Shown piece by piece: positions 31,315-40,440 of a stretch of 64,000 bases of DNA (position 1 is the stretch's first letter; every line of letters begins with the position of its first letter). The DNA is from Streptomyces sp. BA2 (GTDB lineage: Bacteria > Actinomycetota > Actinomycetes > Streptomycetales > Streptomycetaceae), in NCBI RefSeq assembly GCF_009769735.1, contig NZ_WSRO01000002.1, forward strand, positions 7,241,001 to 7,305,000. Direction: 5' to 3'. Below the pieces are notes generated by a model, which ran no database searches, was not told where the DNA came from, and saw only the letters and a list, made by a program, of their open reading frames with translations. Position numbers and translations under genes: made by a program.

Positions 31315-31755
31315 ATGAGTCTCCTTGATGATGTGGCTGAGCGCGACGGCTGGCGGTGCTGGGTGTGTGACGAACCGGTCGACCCCGACGAGTCGGTGAA
31401 CGACCCGCGGGGGCCCAGTGTCGACAGCCGGACCGCCGATCGGAAGGCCAAGGTCGCCGAGCGGCTCGCGCACCGCGGGTGCAATAGCCGCAAGGGTGCG
31501 GTCAAGGTGGTCATCGCCTGGCCGGAGCGCCTGTACGTAGTCGAACCCGCGCCGCTGATCGCCGTTGGCGACAGGCTGGAGCGCAAGGGGGGCCGCGAGA
31601 TGGTGGGCCGTTGTCCGACCAGGAAGGACGCCCAAGAGGCGGCGGATTGGCTGGTGGACCGGTTCTCCCGACTACTACCGGGGGTGCCGGTGACCGCCGG
31701 CATCGAGGCGGGCGGCGGCCAGTTCCTCGTCATCCTGGCCACCGGCCGCCGCTGA
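31315..31755 (+). CDS. HNH-like zinc-finger protein of unknown function
   Basis: A 146-residue protein. Its N-terminus has RDGWRCWVCDEPVDPDESVN (C15-x2-C18) and a second metal-binding cluster AHRGCNSRKG, so the two knuckles resemble an HNH-type beta-beta-alpha fold, though the usual H-N-H catalytic triad is not obvious. The C-terminal half (CPTRKDAQEAADWLVDRF and beyond) is a small alpha/beta part without assignment. Proteins of this kind are frequent in actinobacteria. Nuclease activity is possible but unproven. The ATG at 31315 has little ribosome site. Confidence 0.65.
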   Translation: MSLLDDVAERDGWRCWVCDEPVDPDESVNDPRGPSVDSRTADRKAKVAERLAHRGCNSRKGAVKVVIAWPERLYVVEPAPLIAVGDRLERKGGREMVGRCPTRKDAQEAADWLVDRFSRLLPGVPVTAGIEAGGGQFLVILATGRR

Positions 31756-32009
31756 TCGGGGATCACCCCTCAGCCAAAGACGGCCGACGCCGGGGCGCTG
31801 GGCGCGGCCGAGGAACTTGCCGTGGCAGCGGACGCGGCGCTCGCCCTCGCCCTCGGCGTCGGGCGAGTAGACGACTACGCACCGAGGTGTGGCTGTGCAG
31901 GTTGTTCGGTCGTGTGCGCAGTTCGACTGGTCCCCGGGATATGGCCGAGGACGGGGTGCCGACCTCGGGCTGTGTCCGCGGCCAGGGGCGAGGGACTGGC
32001 GGGCGGTGT

Positions 32010-32537
32010 TTACGGCCCGTCCGGGACGCCGAGCGGCACGGTGAACCGCGGCTGCCAGCCTTCCTCCGTCAGCACCACCAGCTGGACCGCCGTCGCACGG
32101 GTGTGCAGCGGCAGCAGGCTGCTGATCGCAGCGCGGACATGGGCGGCAGCTGTCGGGTTGTCCGCACCCATAGCGACCGTGAGATGGGCGGCGGGCTGCG
32201 CCCCGAAGCGGCCCTTGTACGGGCGCAACCCGGGCCACTGGGTGCGGAACGCATCGACGATCGTTTGGAGTCCCGGAACGGTGACGGCGACGAAGCCGGA
32301 CGCCGTCACGACCTCCTCCAAGAGCAGATCAGCTGCCGGGAAACTCGCAGCCAGGGCACGCACGCCCTTCTCGTCCTGATCTGTCAGCGCCGATTCCGGC
32401 ACGAACGGGTAGAGGAGCGAGACGTGCGCCGGCACCCCACGACGCACCAGAGCCGGGTCGATACGCCACGCCGCATCGAGGAGCGGGGCGGCATCGGGCA
32501 AGACAATGACGACGGCAGTGGTCCCTGGCTCTGGCAC
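32010..32537 (-). CDS. 2'-5' RNA ligase family protein (2H phosphoesterase)
   Basis: A 175-residue soluble protein with the two H-x-[S/T] motifs of 2H phosphoesterases: PAHVSLLYPF (H38, S40) and AAHLTVAMG (H118, T120). The family includes cyclic-nucleotide and RNA 2',3'-cyclic phosphodiesterases and RNA ligases. The start is uncertain: GTG 32537 was chosen because the domain begins shortly after, but no clear ribosome site is present and the same frame is open upstream. The 290 bp between it and corA contain no recognisable gene. Confidence 0.8.
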   Translation of the reverse strand: MPEPGTTAVVIVLPDAAPLLDAAWRIDPALVRRGVPAHVSLLYPFVPESALTDQDEKGVRALAASFPAADLLLEEVVTASGFVAVTVPGLQTIVDAFRTQWPGLRPYKGRFGAQPAAHLTVAMGADNPTAAAHVRAAISSLLPLHTRATAVQLVVLTEEGWQPRFTVPLGVPDGP

Positions 32538-32827
32538 GCCGTCATCATCGCAGGCCAGTCCGCTACTGCGCGCGTTGCACTGGGAGGTGGGCGAGGGTAA
32601 CGAGTGGGTCGAGGCGGTCGCGGCCGACGTGTCGGCTGGCGTACGGCAACGCGCTGCGCGCTGCGCGCCAACAGGCGATTGCAGGAGGGCGCAGGCGCAG
32701 CGCTCCAATTCTGCTGGGTGGATGGCTTGTTCACCCAACGCGCGGCGTACGCGTGCCACGAGGTCCATGAGTGCTTGTGCTACGCGCGCCCTGTGCCGTG
32801 CTGACTTCTTGGGGAGAATAACCGCCA

Positions 32828-34000
32828 CTAGAGCCAGTCCCGCCGCTTGAAAATCACGTACAAACTGGCGCAAACAATCCCCATGAGGCCAACCGCGAAG
32901 GGGTATCCGAACCTCCAATCCAGCTCCGGCATGCGGTCGAAGTTCATGCCGTAGATCGTTCCGACGAGGGTCGGGGCGAAGAGGATGGCGGCCCACGAGG
33001 AGATCTTCTTGATCTCCTCGTTCTGTTCGAACCCCGCCTCCGCCAGCGCCCGCATCTCCGCGTTCTGCTGCTGTGTGACGAGTGTGGAGTTGACCGTGAG
33101 GATGTCGGTGAGGGCCTGGCGGAAGCCGTCGACTCGTTCGCTGGTGTGCGTGACGTGGTCGGCTACGTCGCGCAGGTAGCGCTGGAGTTCCTCGTCGGTG
33201 CGGTACTTCGCGAAGCCTGCCATCAGGGAGTGCAGCATGGCCACCAGGGGGCGGGTCGCCCGTTGGAACTCGACCATTTCCCGGGAGAGTTCGTAGATGC
33301 GGCGGGAGACCTCCGGGTCGCCCCTGAAGACCTCGGTCTCGATCTCGTCGATGTCGTTCTGGACTCCGGCCACGACCGGGGCGTACCCGTCGACCACCGC
33401 GTCCAGGATCGCGTACAGGACCGCCTCGGGGCCGAGCTTGAGGAGCTCGGGGCTCTCCTCCATGCGGCGGCGTACGGCGGTCAGGTCCGGGGCGGCGCCG
33501 TGGCGCACCGTGATGACGAAGTCGGGGCCCACGAAAACGTGCAGTTCGCCGAAGTCGACCTCCTCCGGGGCGTCCAGATAACGGGCCGCGCGCAGGACTA
33601 CGAAGAGGGTCTCTCCGTAGCGCTCCAGCTTCGGGCGCTGGTGGGCCTCCATCGCATCCTCGACGGCCAGCTCGTGCAGGTCGAACTCGGCGGCCAGCGA
33701 GAGGAGTTCGGCCTCCGTGGGGCGGGCGAGGCCGATCCACGCCATGCCCTCGTGTTGCTCGCGCAGCTCCCGGAAGGTGTCGGCGAGGGAGGAGGGAGTC
33801 GCGACGCGGACCCCGTCACGGTAGAGCGCGGCCTGTACGACACTCGCGGCTTCCGGCGGTGCGGGGGAGGGGTGCGCGGGCGTGGCCTCGGGGGCTCCGG
33901 AGCCCCCGTTCCCTGAGGCCGCAGAGGCCCCGGCCGGCGCGGTGCGCCGCCAGCCGTGCCTCTTCGCGCTCGGTGCGGGCCGGGGCCGGCGCTCCGCCAT
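32828..34000 (-). CDS. corA: CorA family magnesium/cobalt transporter
   Basis: A 390-residue homopentameric Mg2+ channel. The N-terminal 60 residues are a Pro/Ala-rich extension, then the cytoplasmic alpha/beta domain (AWIGLARPTEAELLSLAAEF, HELAVEDAMEAHQRPKLERY), the long coiled stalk, and two membrane spans near the C-terminus with the selectivity signature GTIYGMNFDRMPEL between them. It ends with a basic tail KRRDWL. ATG 34000 follows GGAGGCAGCCAGC. The divergent neighbour is a winged-helix protein. A 185-bp copy of its end lies 2 kb away. Confidence 0.93.
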   Translation of the reverse strand: MAERRPRPAPSAKRHGWRRTAPAGASAASGNGGSGAPEATPAHPSPAPPEAASVVQAALYRDGVRVATPSSLADTFRELREQHEGMAWIGLARPTEAELLSLAAEFDLHELAVEDAMEAHQRPKLERYGETLFVVLRAARYLDAPEEVDFGELHVFVGPDFVITVRHGAAPDLTAVRRRMEESPELLKLGPEAVLYAILDAVVDGYAPVVAGVQNDIDEIETEVFRGDPEVSRRIYELSREMVEFQRATRPLVAMLHSLMAGFAKYRTDEELQRYLRDVADHVTHTSERVDGFRQALTDILTVNSTLVTQQQNAEMRALAEAGFEQNEEIKKISSWAAILFAPTLVGTIYGMNFDRMPELDWRFGYPFAVGLMGIVCASLYVIFKRRDWL

Positions 34001-34259
34001 GCTGGCTGCCTCCGTTGTCGGGCGGTGTCGGATGGGGTCGAATGGGGTCGGGTGAAGTCGAACGTGTGTCTTGATGGCTTCGAAGCAGGATATACGTCCC
34101 AAAAGGCGCGGGCTTGGCGACATCTCGACGCTCCTCCCGGCACGCTTTTTGGTGCGCTTCTCGATCCCGCCCCCATCCCGTTCCCCCATCCCGTTCCCTC
34201 GCCCCGTTCCCACCGCTTGCGGGCCGTCGATGTCCGCAAGTCCGGCTAGCGTGCGGAGC

Positions 34260-35447
34260 ATGACCAAGACGCCGAGTACGCCCGTTACGCCGAAGTCGAC
34301 GAGCCCCCTGGCGAAGGCGGCCCAGCGCCCCGCCCCCGTACTCGGCACACGCGCCCTCAACCGCGCCACCGTCGACCGTCAGCTCCTCCTGCGCCGCTCG
34401 GCCGACCTCTCCGTCGAGGGTGCCGTTGCCCACCTCCTCGGCCTCCAGGCGCAGAACGTGAAGCCGCCCTACTACGCACTCGCCGCCCGGCTCGAAGGGT
34501 TCGACCCGGAGGCGTTGTCGGGGCTCCTCGCCGCGCGCGATCTCGTACGCATCGTCACGATGCGCTCCACCATCCACCTGCACACCGGCGACGACGCCCT
34601 CACCCTGCGCCCGCTGGTCCAGGCCGCGCGCGACCGTGAGCTGCACGCCTTCCGTAAGGGGCTGACCGGCGTCGACCTCACGGAGCTCGCCTCGCTCGCC
34701 CGCGCCGCCGTCGAGGAGGAGCCACGGACGATGAAGCAGTTGCGGGAGATCCTGCTGCCCCGCTGGCCCGACGCCGACCCGCAGTCGCTTGCCGTCGCCG
34801 CCCGCTGTTCGCTGCCGCTGGTCCAGGTCACCCCGCGCGGGCTGTGGCGGCGCAGCGGGCAGGTCGCGCTCACCACCGTCGAGCACTGGCTCGGCCGACC
34901 GAGCGAGCCGGTGCCCGCACCCGACGCCACCGTCCTGCGTTACCTCGCCGCGTTCGGGCCCGCCTCCGTCAAGGACATGCAGACCTGGGCAGGGCTGACG
35001 CGGCTGCGGGAGGCGTTCGAGCGGCTGCGGCCCCAGTTGCGTACGTTCCGCGACGAGGACGGCGTCGAGCTCTTCGACCTCCCCGACGCGCCACGCCCCG
35101 ACGCGGACACACCGGCTCCGGCGCGCTTCCTTCCCGAGTTCGACAACCTCCTGCTGTCGCACGCGGACCGTGGCAGGGTCGTGCCGGCCGAGTACAAGGG
35201 CCGTTCCTGGAAGGGGAACTTCGCCTACAGCGTCTTCCTGGTCGACGGCTTCCTGGCGGGCGTGTGGCGCGTCGAGGAGGGCGCGGGAGAAACCAAGGAC
35301 TCCGCAGTCCTCACCATCGAACCGTTCGGCACCCTCACCAAGGCGCAACGGCACGAACTGACCGAAGAAGCCGACCGGTTGCTGAGCGGCCCCATGAACC
35401 GGACAGCCACGTACGACATTCGTTTCGGCACGGTCGTCGAGCGCTGA
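34260..35447 (+). CDS. Winged-helix DNA-binding protein, AlkZ/YcaQ-like
   Basis: A 395-residue protein of the HTH_42 (DUF1006) family. LGLQAQNVKPPYYALAARLE (about residues 60-79) contains the Q-x-Q motif that in AlkZ glycosylases lies in the active site. Further conserved pieces are RSTIHLHTGDDAL, GPASVKDMQTWAGL and LPEFDNLLLSHADRGRVVP. Members of this family remove crosslinked or alkylated bases and are often encoded in natural-product clusters as self-protection, but the paralogue here sits among housekeeping genes. The ATG at 34260 has CGGAGC upstream. Glycosylase activity is inferred from the motif. Confidence 0.8.
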   Translation: MTKTPSTPVTPKSTSPLAKAAQRPAPVLGTRALNRATVDRQLLLRRSADLSVEGAVAHLLGLQAQNVKPPYYALAARLEGFDPEALSGLLAARDLVRIVTMRSTIHLHTGDDALTLRPLVQAARDRELHAFRKGLTGVDLTELASLARAAVEEEPRTMKQLREILLPRWPDADPQSLAVAARCSLPLVQVTPRGLWRRSGQVALTTVEHWLGRPSEPVPAPDATVLRYLAAFGPASVKDMQTWAGLTRLREAFERLRPQLRTFRDEDGVELFDLPDAPRPDADTPAPARFLPEFDNLLLSHADRGRVVPAEYKGRSWKGNFAYSVFLVDGFLAGVWRVEEGAGETKDSAVLTIEPFGTLTKAQRHELTEEADRLLSGPMNRTATYDIRFGTVVER

Positions 35448-35450
35448 ACG

Positions 35451-35504
35451 GCGAAGGCCTCAGTCCACGCGAAGGCCTCAGCCCGCGCGAAGGCCTCAGT
35501 CCGC
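35451..35504. repeat. Three tandem 18-bp repeats at a convergent gene junction
   Basis: GCGAAGGCCTCAGTCCAC, GCGAAGGCCTCAGCCCGC and GCGAAGGCCTCAGTCCGC lie back to back at 35451-35468, 35469-35486 and 35487-35504, each containing the palindrome AGGCCT. They fill the whole interval between the AlkZ-like stop and the LysE gene, and the third copy includes the last codons and stop of the latter. Confidence 0.85.
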
Positions 35505-36185
35505 ACGGCCCGTCGCCGCGACCGTCACGCCGAGCCCGATCATCGTGACGCCCCCGGCCCCGCCGATCAGCGAAAGGCGCCGCTCCGAGCGCGCGAACCA
35601 CGTGCGGGCCGCGGACGCCGTAAGACCCCACAGGGTGTCGGTGACAAGACCGATGCTGATCGGGATCAGACCGAGGAGCAGCATCTGCGCGGGCAGATGA
35701 CCCGCCGAGTGGTCGGCGAACTGGGGCAGCACCGCCGCGAAGAACACGATGCCCTTCGGGTTCGTCACGCCGACGAGCGCGCCGTCCATGACCGTACGCA
35801 GATCGAAGCGCAGATTGGCGCGCGGAGCGGTGTGCGGAGCGGTGCGCGTCTCGCCGGGGGAGCTCGCCCCCATGGACTGTGCCCGCAGTTCCTTGCGGTG
35901 CCGGAACGCCTGCACGCCGAGGAACACCAGATAGGCGGCCCCCGCCAGCTTCACCGCCATGAACACCGCGGCCGACCGCTCGACGAGCGATCCGACGCCG
36001 AACGCGACCGCGACGACCAAGACGTACGACCCGAAGAGGTTGCCGAGCGCCGTCGCCACGGCGGTGCGTCTGCCATGGGCAAGGGCCCGGCCGATCACGA
36101 ACAGGACGCTCGGCCCCGGGATCACGATCACCAGCAGCGACATCGCCGCGAAAGCGAGGAACCGGTCCGTGGACACCATGCCCAT
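35496..36185 (-). CDS. LysE/RhtB family amino-acid exporter
   Basis: A 229-residue membrane protein with six expected spans. The family signature is at the N-terminus (FLAFAAMSLLVIVIPGPSVL, with IPGPS) followed by GRALAHGRRTAVATALGN. A hydrophilic loop in the middle (RAQSMGASSPGETRTAPHTA) is longer than usual, then VTNPKGIVFFAAVLPQF, the second family motif. ATG 36185 was chosen since GGAGGGGGTG lies before it; ATG 36179 and an upstream frame are alternatives. Export of amino acids or small amines is expected. The last codons lie in the 18-bp repeat array. Confidence 0.85.
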   Translation of the reverse strand: MGMVSTDRFLAFAAMSLLVIVIPGPSVLFVIGRALAHGRRTAVATALGNLFGSYVLVVAVAFGVGSLVERSAAVFMAVKLAGAAYLVFLGVQAFRHRKELRAQSMGASSPGETRTAPHTAPRANLRFDLRTVMDGALVGVTNPKGIVFFAAVLPQFADHSAGHLPAQMLLLGLIPISIGLVTDTLWGLTASAARTWFARSERRLSLIGGAGGVTMIGLGVTVAATGRAD

Positions 36186-36233
36186 CACCCCCTCCAGAGC
36201 CCATTCAATTTCAACAGTCAATCACTGCCGCGC

Positions 36234-36718
36234 TCAGGGTAGGAACCCCGCCCTCCGCGCCGCCACCACCGCCTCCAGCCGCGTGTGCGCACCCAACTTC
36301 CGCATGGCCGCCCGCAGACAAGCCTTCGCCGTCTCCGGCCGCAGCCTGAGCCTCTCCGTCGTCGCCGCCGAGGCCAACCGGTCGCACACCGCCAGCATTT
36401 CGGCCCGCAGCGCCGGGTCGGCGATCCGCGGGGCCAGTCCCCTGAGCGCGCCGTGCGCCTCGCGTACCTGCTCCCAGGCGGGGCCCGCGCCCTCCTGCGG
36501 CTCCCGCGCCGCCGCGCCCCGAGCGCAGGCCCTCCGCGGCCACCGCGCTGTCGTACTAGGCCGCACAGTGCACGCGTACCCGTGCCCGTCAGCTCACCGA
36601 TCCGCACGTGCCGCTGCCCCTCGACGAGACCCCCGAAGGCCACCGGCAGCCCCGCGCCGCGCCGCAGCCGCAGCAGCGCCGCCCGCATCTCGACTGCCTC
36701 GCCTCCGTCAGCCGTCAC
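36234..36718 (-). pseudogene. Decayed LuxR-type transcriptional regulator
   Basis: Reading from 36718 leftwards, one frame encodes a typical start (MRAALLRLRRGAGLPVAFGG, then LVEGQRHVRIGELTGTGTRA). It then jumps frame to YDSAVAAEGLR, and again to PAWEQVREAHGALRGLAPRI...LRPETAKACLRAAMRKLGAH ending in ARRAGFLP. These are consecutive blocks of one Streptomyces regulator family with a GAF-like sensor and a LuxR helix-turn-helix, but about two stretches between them are missing and three reading frames are used. Internal deletions have therefore destroyed the gene. Confidence 0.8.
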
Positions 36719-36883
36719 GCGCCAGCCCTTTCACTTCGGGCCACTCCACTCCTCGACACCCCCGTCCGGGGGTGGTGAGACCTGCATCACGGATTACACG
36801 ATGTTGCGTAGCGTCCGGCAATGACTCCGGCGAAGAGCCCGGCAAAGCTGCCGGGTATCGGAACCGGCGACGAGGAGAGCGCA

Positions 36884-38620
36884 ATGACGAGCACGGGCAC
36901 GACGAGCACGGGCACGACGGGCATGGACACGACGGGCTCCAGCGGAACGGAACAGTTCCGCACGGCCCGGGACTTCCTGCTGCGGCATCGTGAGGATTAC
37001 GAGGCTGCGTACGCGGGTTTCAGCTGGCCCCGGTTCGAGCGGTTCAACTGGGCGCTGGACTGGTTCGACGCGATCGCCGATGGCAATGACCGCACGGCGC
37101 TCCACATCGCTGAGGAGGGCGGGGGAGAAGAGCGGTTCAGCTACGCGGAGTTGTCTGCACGCTCGAACCAGGTGGCCAATTGGCTGCGGGCGCAGGGCGT
37201 CGTGGCGGGCGACCGGATCCTGGTGATGCTCGGCAACCAGGTGGAGCTGTGGGAAACGGCGCTCGCGGCGATGAAGCTGCGCGCGGTGATGATCCCGGCG
37301 ACGCCGCTGCTCGGGACGGTTGATCTGCGGGACCGGATCGAGCGGGGCAGGGCGCGGCATGTGATCACGCGTGGGGAGGACGCAGGGAAGTTCGAGGGTG
37401 TGCCCGGCACGTACACAAGGATCGTGGTCGGGGAAGGTTCCGTCTCTTCGAGCGAGGGCTGGCTGTCCTATGCGGACACGGCATCGGCCGCGCAAGCCTT
37501 CGAGCCGGACGGCCCCACGGAGGCCGACGACCCGCTGATGCTGTACTTCACCTCGGGCACGACATCGCAGCCGAAGCTGGTGGAGCACACCCATGTGTCG
37601 TACCCGGTGGGCCACTTGGCGACGATGTACTGGATCGGGTTGAAGCCCGGCGACGTACACCTGAACATTTCCTCGCCGGGCTGGGCCAAGCACGCCTGGT
37701 CGAACCTCTTCGCCCCGTGGAACGCCGAGGCGACGGTGTTCATCTACAACTACACGCGCTTCGACGCGGGCCGCTTGATGGCGGAGATGGACCGCGTGGG
37801 CGTCACCAGCTTCTGTGCACCTCCGACGGTATGGCGGATGTTGATCCAGGCGGACCTGGGTCAACTGCGTACGCCGCCACGGGAGATCGTGGCGGCCGGC
37901 GAGCCGCTGAACCCCGAGGTGATCGAGGCGGTGAACCGCGCCTGGGGCGTGACGATCCGGGACGGCTTCGGCCAGACGGAGACCGCGGTCCAGGTGGCCA
38001 ACTCCCCGGGCCAGCGCCTGATCCCCGGTTCCATGGGCCGACCCAGCCCCGGCTACCGGGTCACGCTCCTGGACCCGATCACGGGCGAGCCGGGAGCGGC
38101 GGAGGGCGAAATCTCCCTGGACCTCTCGGCAGGGCCGGTCGGCCTGATGACCGGTTACCACGGCGACCCGGAGCGCACCGCAGAGGCGATGGCGGGCGGC
38201 TACTACCGCACGGGTGACATCGGTTCGCTCGACGCCGAGGGGTACCTCACCTATGTGGGGCGCAGTGATGACGTCTTCAAGTCCTCCGACTACAAGGTGT
38301 CGCCCTTCGAGCTGGAGAGCGCGCTCCTTGAGCATGAGGCAGTGGTGGAGGCCGCGGTGGTGCCCGCGCCGGACGCGCTGCGGCTTGCAGTCCCGAAGGC
38401 GTACGTCGTACTGGCGAAGGGCTGGTCACCGGGCGAGGAAACGGCAGAGGCGATCTTCGAGTACACCCGGTCGGTGCTGGCTCCGTATAAGCGCATCCGG
38501 CGCATCGAGTTCACGGAGGAGCTTCCCAAGACGATCTCCGGCAAGATCCGGCGGGTCGATCTGCGGGAGCGGACGGCGTCGGGGTCGGCGGATGAGTGGC
38601 TGGAGCGTGGAAAGCGGTGA
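36884..38620 (+). CDS. AMP-binding acyl-CoA synthetase (medium-chain, ACSM-like)
   Basis: A 578-residue enzyme that activates a carboxylic acid as acyl-AMP and transfers it to CoA. The P-loop is LMLYFTSGTTSQPKLVEHTH, the hinge and A5 motif are seen in RDGFGQTETAV, A7 in YYRTGDIG and A8 in DDVFKSSDYKVSPFELESAL, with the catalytic Lys in LPKTISGKIRR. The N-terminal block (FNWALDWFDAIADGNDRTAL) is that of medium-chain acyl-CoA synthetases. ATG 36884 follows GAGGAGAGCGC; an in-frame ATG at 36821 lacks a ribosome site. The extreme N-terminus is a Ser/Thr/Gly repeat. It lies 0.7 kb from the NRPS cluster but is separated by two hairpins, so a link to that cluster is unproven. Confidence 0.9.
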   Translation: MTSTGTTSTGTTGMDTTGSSGTEQFRTARDFLLRHREDYEAAYAGFSWPRFERFNWALDWFDAIADGNDRTALHIAEEGGGEERFSYAELSARSNQVANWLRAQGVVAGDRILVMLGNQVELWETALAAMKLRAVMIPATPLLGTVDLRDRIERGRARHVITRGEDAGKFEGVPGTYTRIVVGEGSVSSSEGWLSYADTASAAQAFEPDGPTEADDPLMLYFTSGTTSQPKLVEHTHVSYPVGHLATMYWIGLKPGDVHLNISSPGWAKHAWSNLFAPWNAEATVFIYNYTRFDAGRLMAEMDRVGVTSFCAPPTVWRMLIQADLGQLRTPPREIVAAGEPLNPEVIEAVNRAWGVTIRDGFGQTETAVQVANSPGQRLIPGSMGRPSPGYRVTLLDPITGEPGAAEGEISLDLSAGPVGLMTGYHGDPERTAEAMAGGYYRTGDIGSLDAEGYLTYVGRSDDVFKSSDYKVSPFELESALLEHEAVVEAAVVPAPDALRLAVPKAYVVLAKGWSPGEETAEAIFEYTRSVLAPYKRIRRIEFTEELPKTISGKIRRVDLRERTASGSADEWLERGKR

Positions 38621-38634
38621 GTTCATGCCAGAGC

Positions 38635-38679
38635 GGCGCCCGCCCTCCAACGCCGATTTCGCCTTCGGGGGCGGGCGCC
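38635..38679 (+). terminator. 11-bp hairpin after the acyl-CoA synthetase gene
   Basis: GGCGCCCGCCC (38635-38645) pairs perfectly with GGGCGGGCGCC (38669-38679) around a 23-nt loop, 14 nt after the stop codon. A probable transcription terminator. Confidence 0.65.
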
Positions 38680-39224
38680 CGCTGGCGCGTGGGCGTGCGG
38701 CATGCCCGAGGGCGCGCTGGAACCGGGCGATTGCACCGTCGGCGCCACTCCCGCAAAACCTGGCTCATCGAGGAGATCCCCGATGTCGCCCAGGCCTGGC
38801 GCCTCGGGCACGCCATGAGGTGGGTGACGCTCGGTGCGTTGGCCGGTGGGCGGGGCCCCCTTTCCGCGGTTGCGCGAGCCGCAGCCAGGGACGAGGTGCT
38901 TGGGCAGTACGTGCTCGGCCTCGTAGCCCTTGTGGCGGCCGTTGGCGCCACGGCTGGCCGATAACCCCGAGCGCCGCACACCAAGGGCGATCACTCCGGA
39001 CGCGTGCGCCGTCGCCTCCTCCTGCCAGGGAGCAAGTCAGGCGATCGGCGGGCTGTGGCGGCGCGGATGACCGACCGTCCCCGCGATCACCTATGGCCTT
39101 GGGCGAACTTGCCGCGCATGGAGCGTAATTGCCCGCCCGGCAGTGACCACGTCGGGCTCGCCCGTCCTCGGCTGCTCGTGATGTGCCGTCGCGGTGGCCA
39201 GGGCCCCGTCGTACGAACGCGGTA
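38680..39224. other. 545-bp stretch without a recognisable gene at the edge of the NRPS cluster
   Basis: Frames of 70-120 codons exist on both strands, but none shows a known domain, a ribosome site or consistent codon usage. Between the hairpins at 38635-38679 and 39225-39270 it forms a natural border of the biosynthetic cluster. No transposase remnant could be identified. Confidence 0.5.
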
Positions 39225-39270
39225 ACGCAGCACCGCCGTCGGCCTGGCCTGGCCTGCGGCGGTGCTGCGT
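39225..39270 (-). terminator. 14-bp perfect hairpin terminating the hydroxylase pair
   Basis: ACGCAGCACCGCCG (39225-39238) and its exact complement (39257-39270) flank an 18-nt loop made of a GGCCT repeat. It begins 53 nt after the stop of the leftmost hydroxylase gene (minus strand). It is symmetrical enough to act on both strands and marks the left border of the NRPS cluster. Confidence 0.8.
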
Positions 39271-39323
39271 GGCGCTGTGGAGGTCCGCATCGTCACCGAC
39301 CGGCACGACCCGTCGCGTGCGGA

Positions 39324-40331
39324 TCAGTCGAGAACGCTGCCGTTGCCGGGGCGGCTGCCGCGGGTTCGGCGGTTGTCCAGGAGGACGAACGTGCGGTGCA
39401 GCCAGCGGTCCTGGCCGTCGTAGCGCGGGGTGAAGGCCGAACGCCCGTGAATGGCGAGGCGGTTGTCCACGAACACCATCTCGCCGGAGCGCAGCGGGAC
39501 CGACGTCGAGGCTTCGACGAACGCGTCCCGCAGTCGCTCCAGGGCCGCCGCGGCCTCGGTGTCGACGGCGGCGGTGGCGTTGAAGTCCACCTTGACGTTG
39601 GGGTCTTCGGGGTCTCCCGTGAGCACCGCGTGGGCGACGGCCGAGTCCCCCGACCGGAAGGACGGCGGCGGCACGGTGGTGAAGCGTTCCTGGTGCAGCA
39701 CCTCGCGGGTCGCGGGGTCGAGCAGGCGCAGCGTGCGTCGGAACGACGAGACGAGGGTGCCGGCCGCGTTGTCGGGGTCTGCGCGCAAGCACAACAGGCC
39801 CACGAAGTCGGGGCGGTGCGGGTGGAAGGCGTTCTCGACGTGCAGCTCCAGCGGTGTGGAGCCCGCGTTGCTCTGTGACGACTCGCGGCCCGGGACCGGC
39901 ACCACATTCTGCACGAGGGCGCCCGACTTCTCGTTGCGGTAGGCGGCGATCTCGCCGAGCTCCGCCGCGATCAGTACGGCGACGGCGGCCGGGACCGTGG
40001 CCTCCCGCTCCACCGACTCCGGAACCGTCGGCGTCGTGGGCAGCACCTCCGGGTCCACCGGCAAGTTGCGCAGCAGGAGGGTGCCGTCCTCGCCGGGGTC
40101 GTGCCGGTAGGCCCGTACGACCTGGCGCAGCCTCGGCGGCAGGTGGGCGGAGAGTTCCCGGGCCGCGGCCACCCACTTGGCGTCGTCGATCAGCTCCGGA
40201 GTGGTGGTGGCCAACTGCTGTGCCACAGCGTCGAATTCACGGCGCTCGGGGTCGGTCAAGGTCAGCGAGAGCGGTGCGTCGGCGTCGGCGTCGGACCGGA
40301 CCGCCCCGGGATCGGGGGTCGCTATGGACAT
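39324..40331 (-). CDS. Fe(II)/2-oxoglutarate amino-acid beta-hydroxylase, AsnO/VioC (clavaminate synthase-like)
   Basis: A 335-residue non-haem iron dioxygenase. The metal-binding facial triad is H164-x-E166 in LELHVENAFHPHRPDFVGLL and H295 in DNRLAIHGRSAF, with the 2-oxoglutarate Arg in DRWLHRTFVLLDNR. The H-x-E (not H-x-D) pair and HRPDFVGLLCLRAD place it with AsnO (L-asparagine 3-hydroxylase of the calcium-dependent antibiotic cluster) and VioC (arginine 3-hydroxylase). Such enzymes act on the free amino acid before NRPS loading. ATG 40331 follows GAAGGAGACGC. It is downstream of the SyrP-like gene by 109 bp on the same strand. Asn or Asp as substrate is suggested by the adjacent A-domain codes but not proven. 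Confidence 0.87.
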   Translation of the reverse strand: MSIATPDPGAVRSDADADAPLSLTLTDPERREFDAVAQQLATTTPELIDDAKWVAAARELSAHLPPRLRQVVRAYRHDPGEDGTLLLRNLPVDPEVLPTTPTVPESVEREATVPAAVAVLIAAELGEIAAYRNEKSGALVQNVVPVPGRESSQSNAGSTPLELHVENAFHPHRPDFVGLLCLRADPDNAAGTLVSSFRRTLRLLDPATREVLHQERFTTVPPPSFRSGDSAVAHAVLTGDPEDPNVKVDFNATAAVDTEAAAALERLRDAFVEASTSVPLRSGEMVFVDNRLAIHGRSAFTPRYDGQDRWLHRTFVLLDNRRTRGSRPGNGSVLD

Positions 40332-40440
40332 GCGTCTCCTTCGGGCCTGTGCTTGCGGGGTGCGTCGCCCGACGGGGCCTCGGCGGCCGTCCGGGCGTGC
40401 GGGAACGTGCGTACGGGAGCGTGCGTACGAGAGCGGGCAG

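Noticed and set aside
35451..35504. Possible CRISPR array
   Set aside because: The 18-bp units are directly adjacent with no spacers, and no cas genes are present.
36884..38620. Acyl-CoA synthetase as the loading enzyme for carrier T1 of NRPS1
   Set aside because: It resembles medium-chain acyl-CoA synthetases, is divergent in orientation to the hydroxylases, and is cut off from the cluster by two hairpins; kept only as a remote possibility.
38596..38964. 122-codon plus-strand frame behind the acyl-CoA synthetase
   Set aside because: It overlaps the coding end and a terminator hairpin and its translation is not protein-like at the start.
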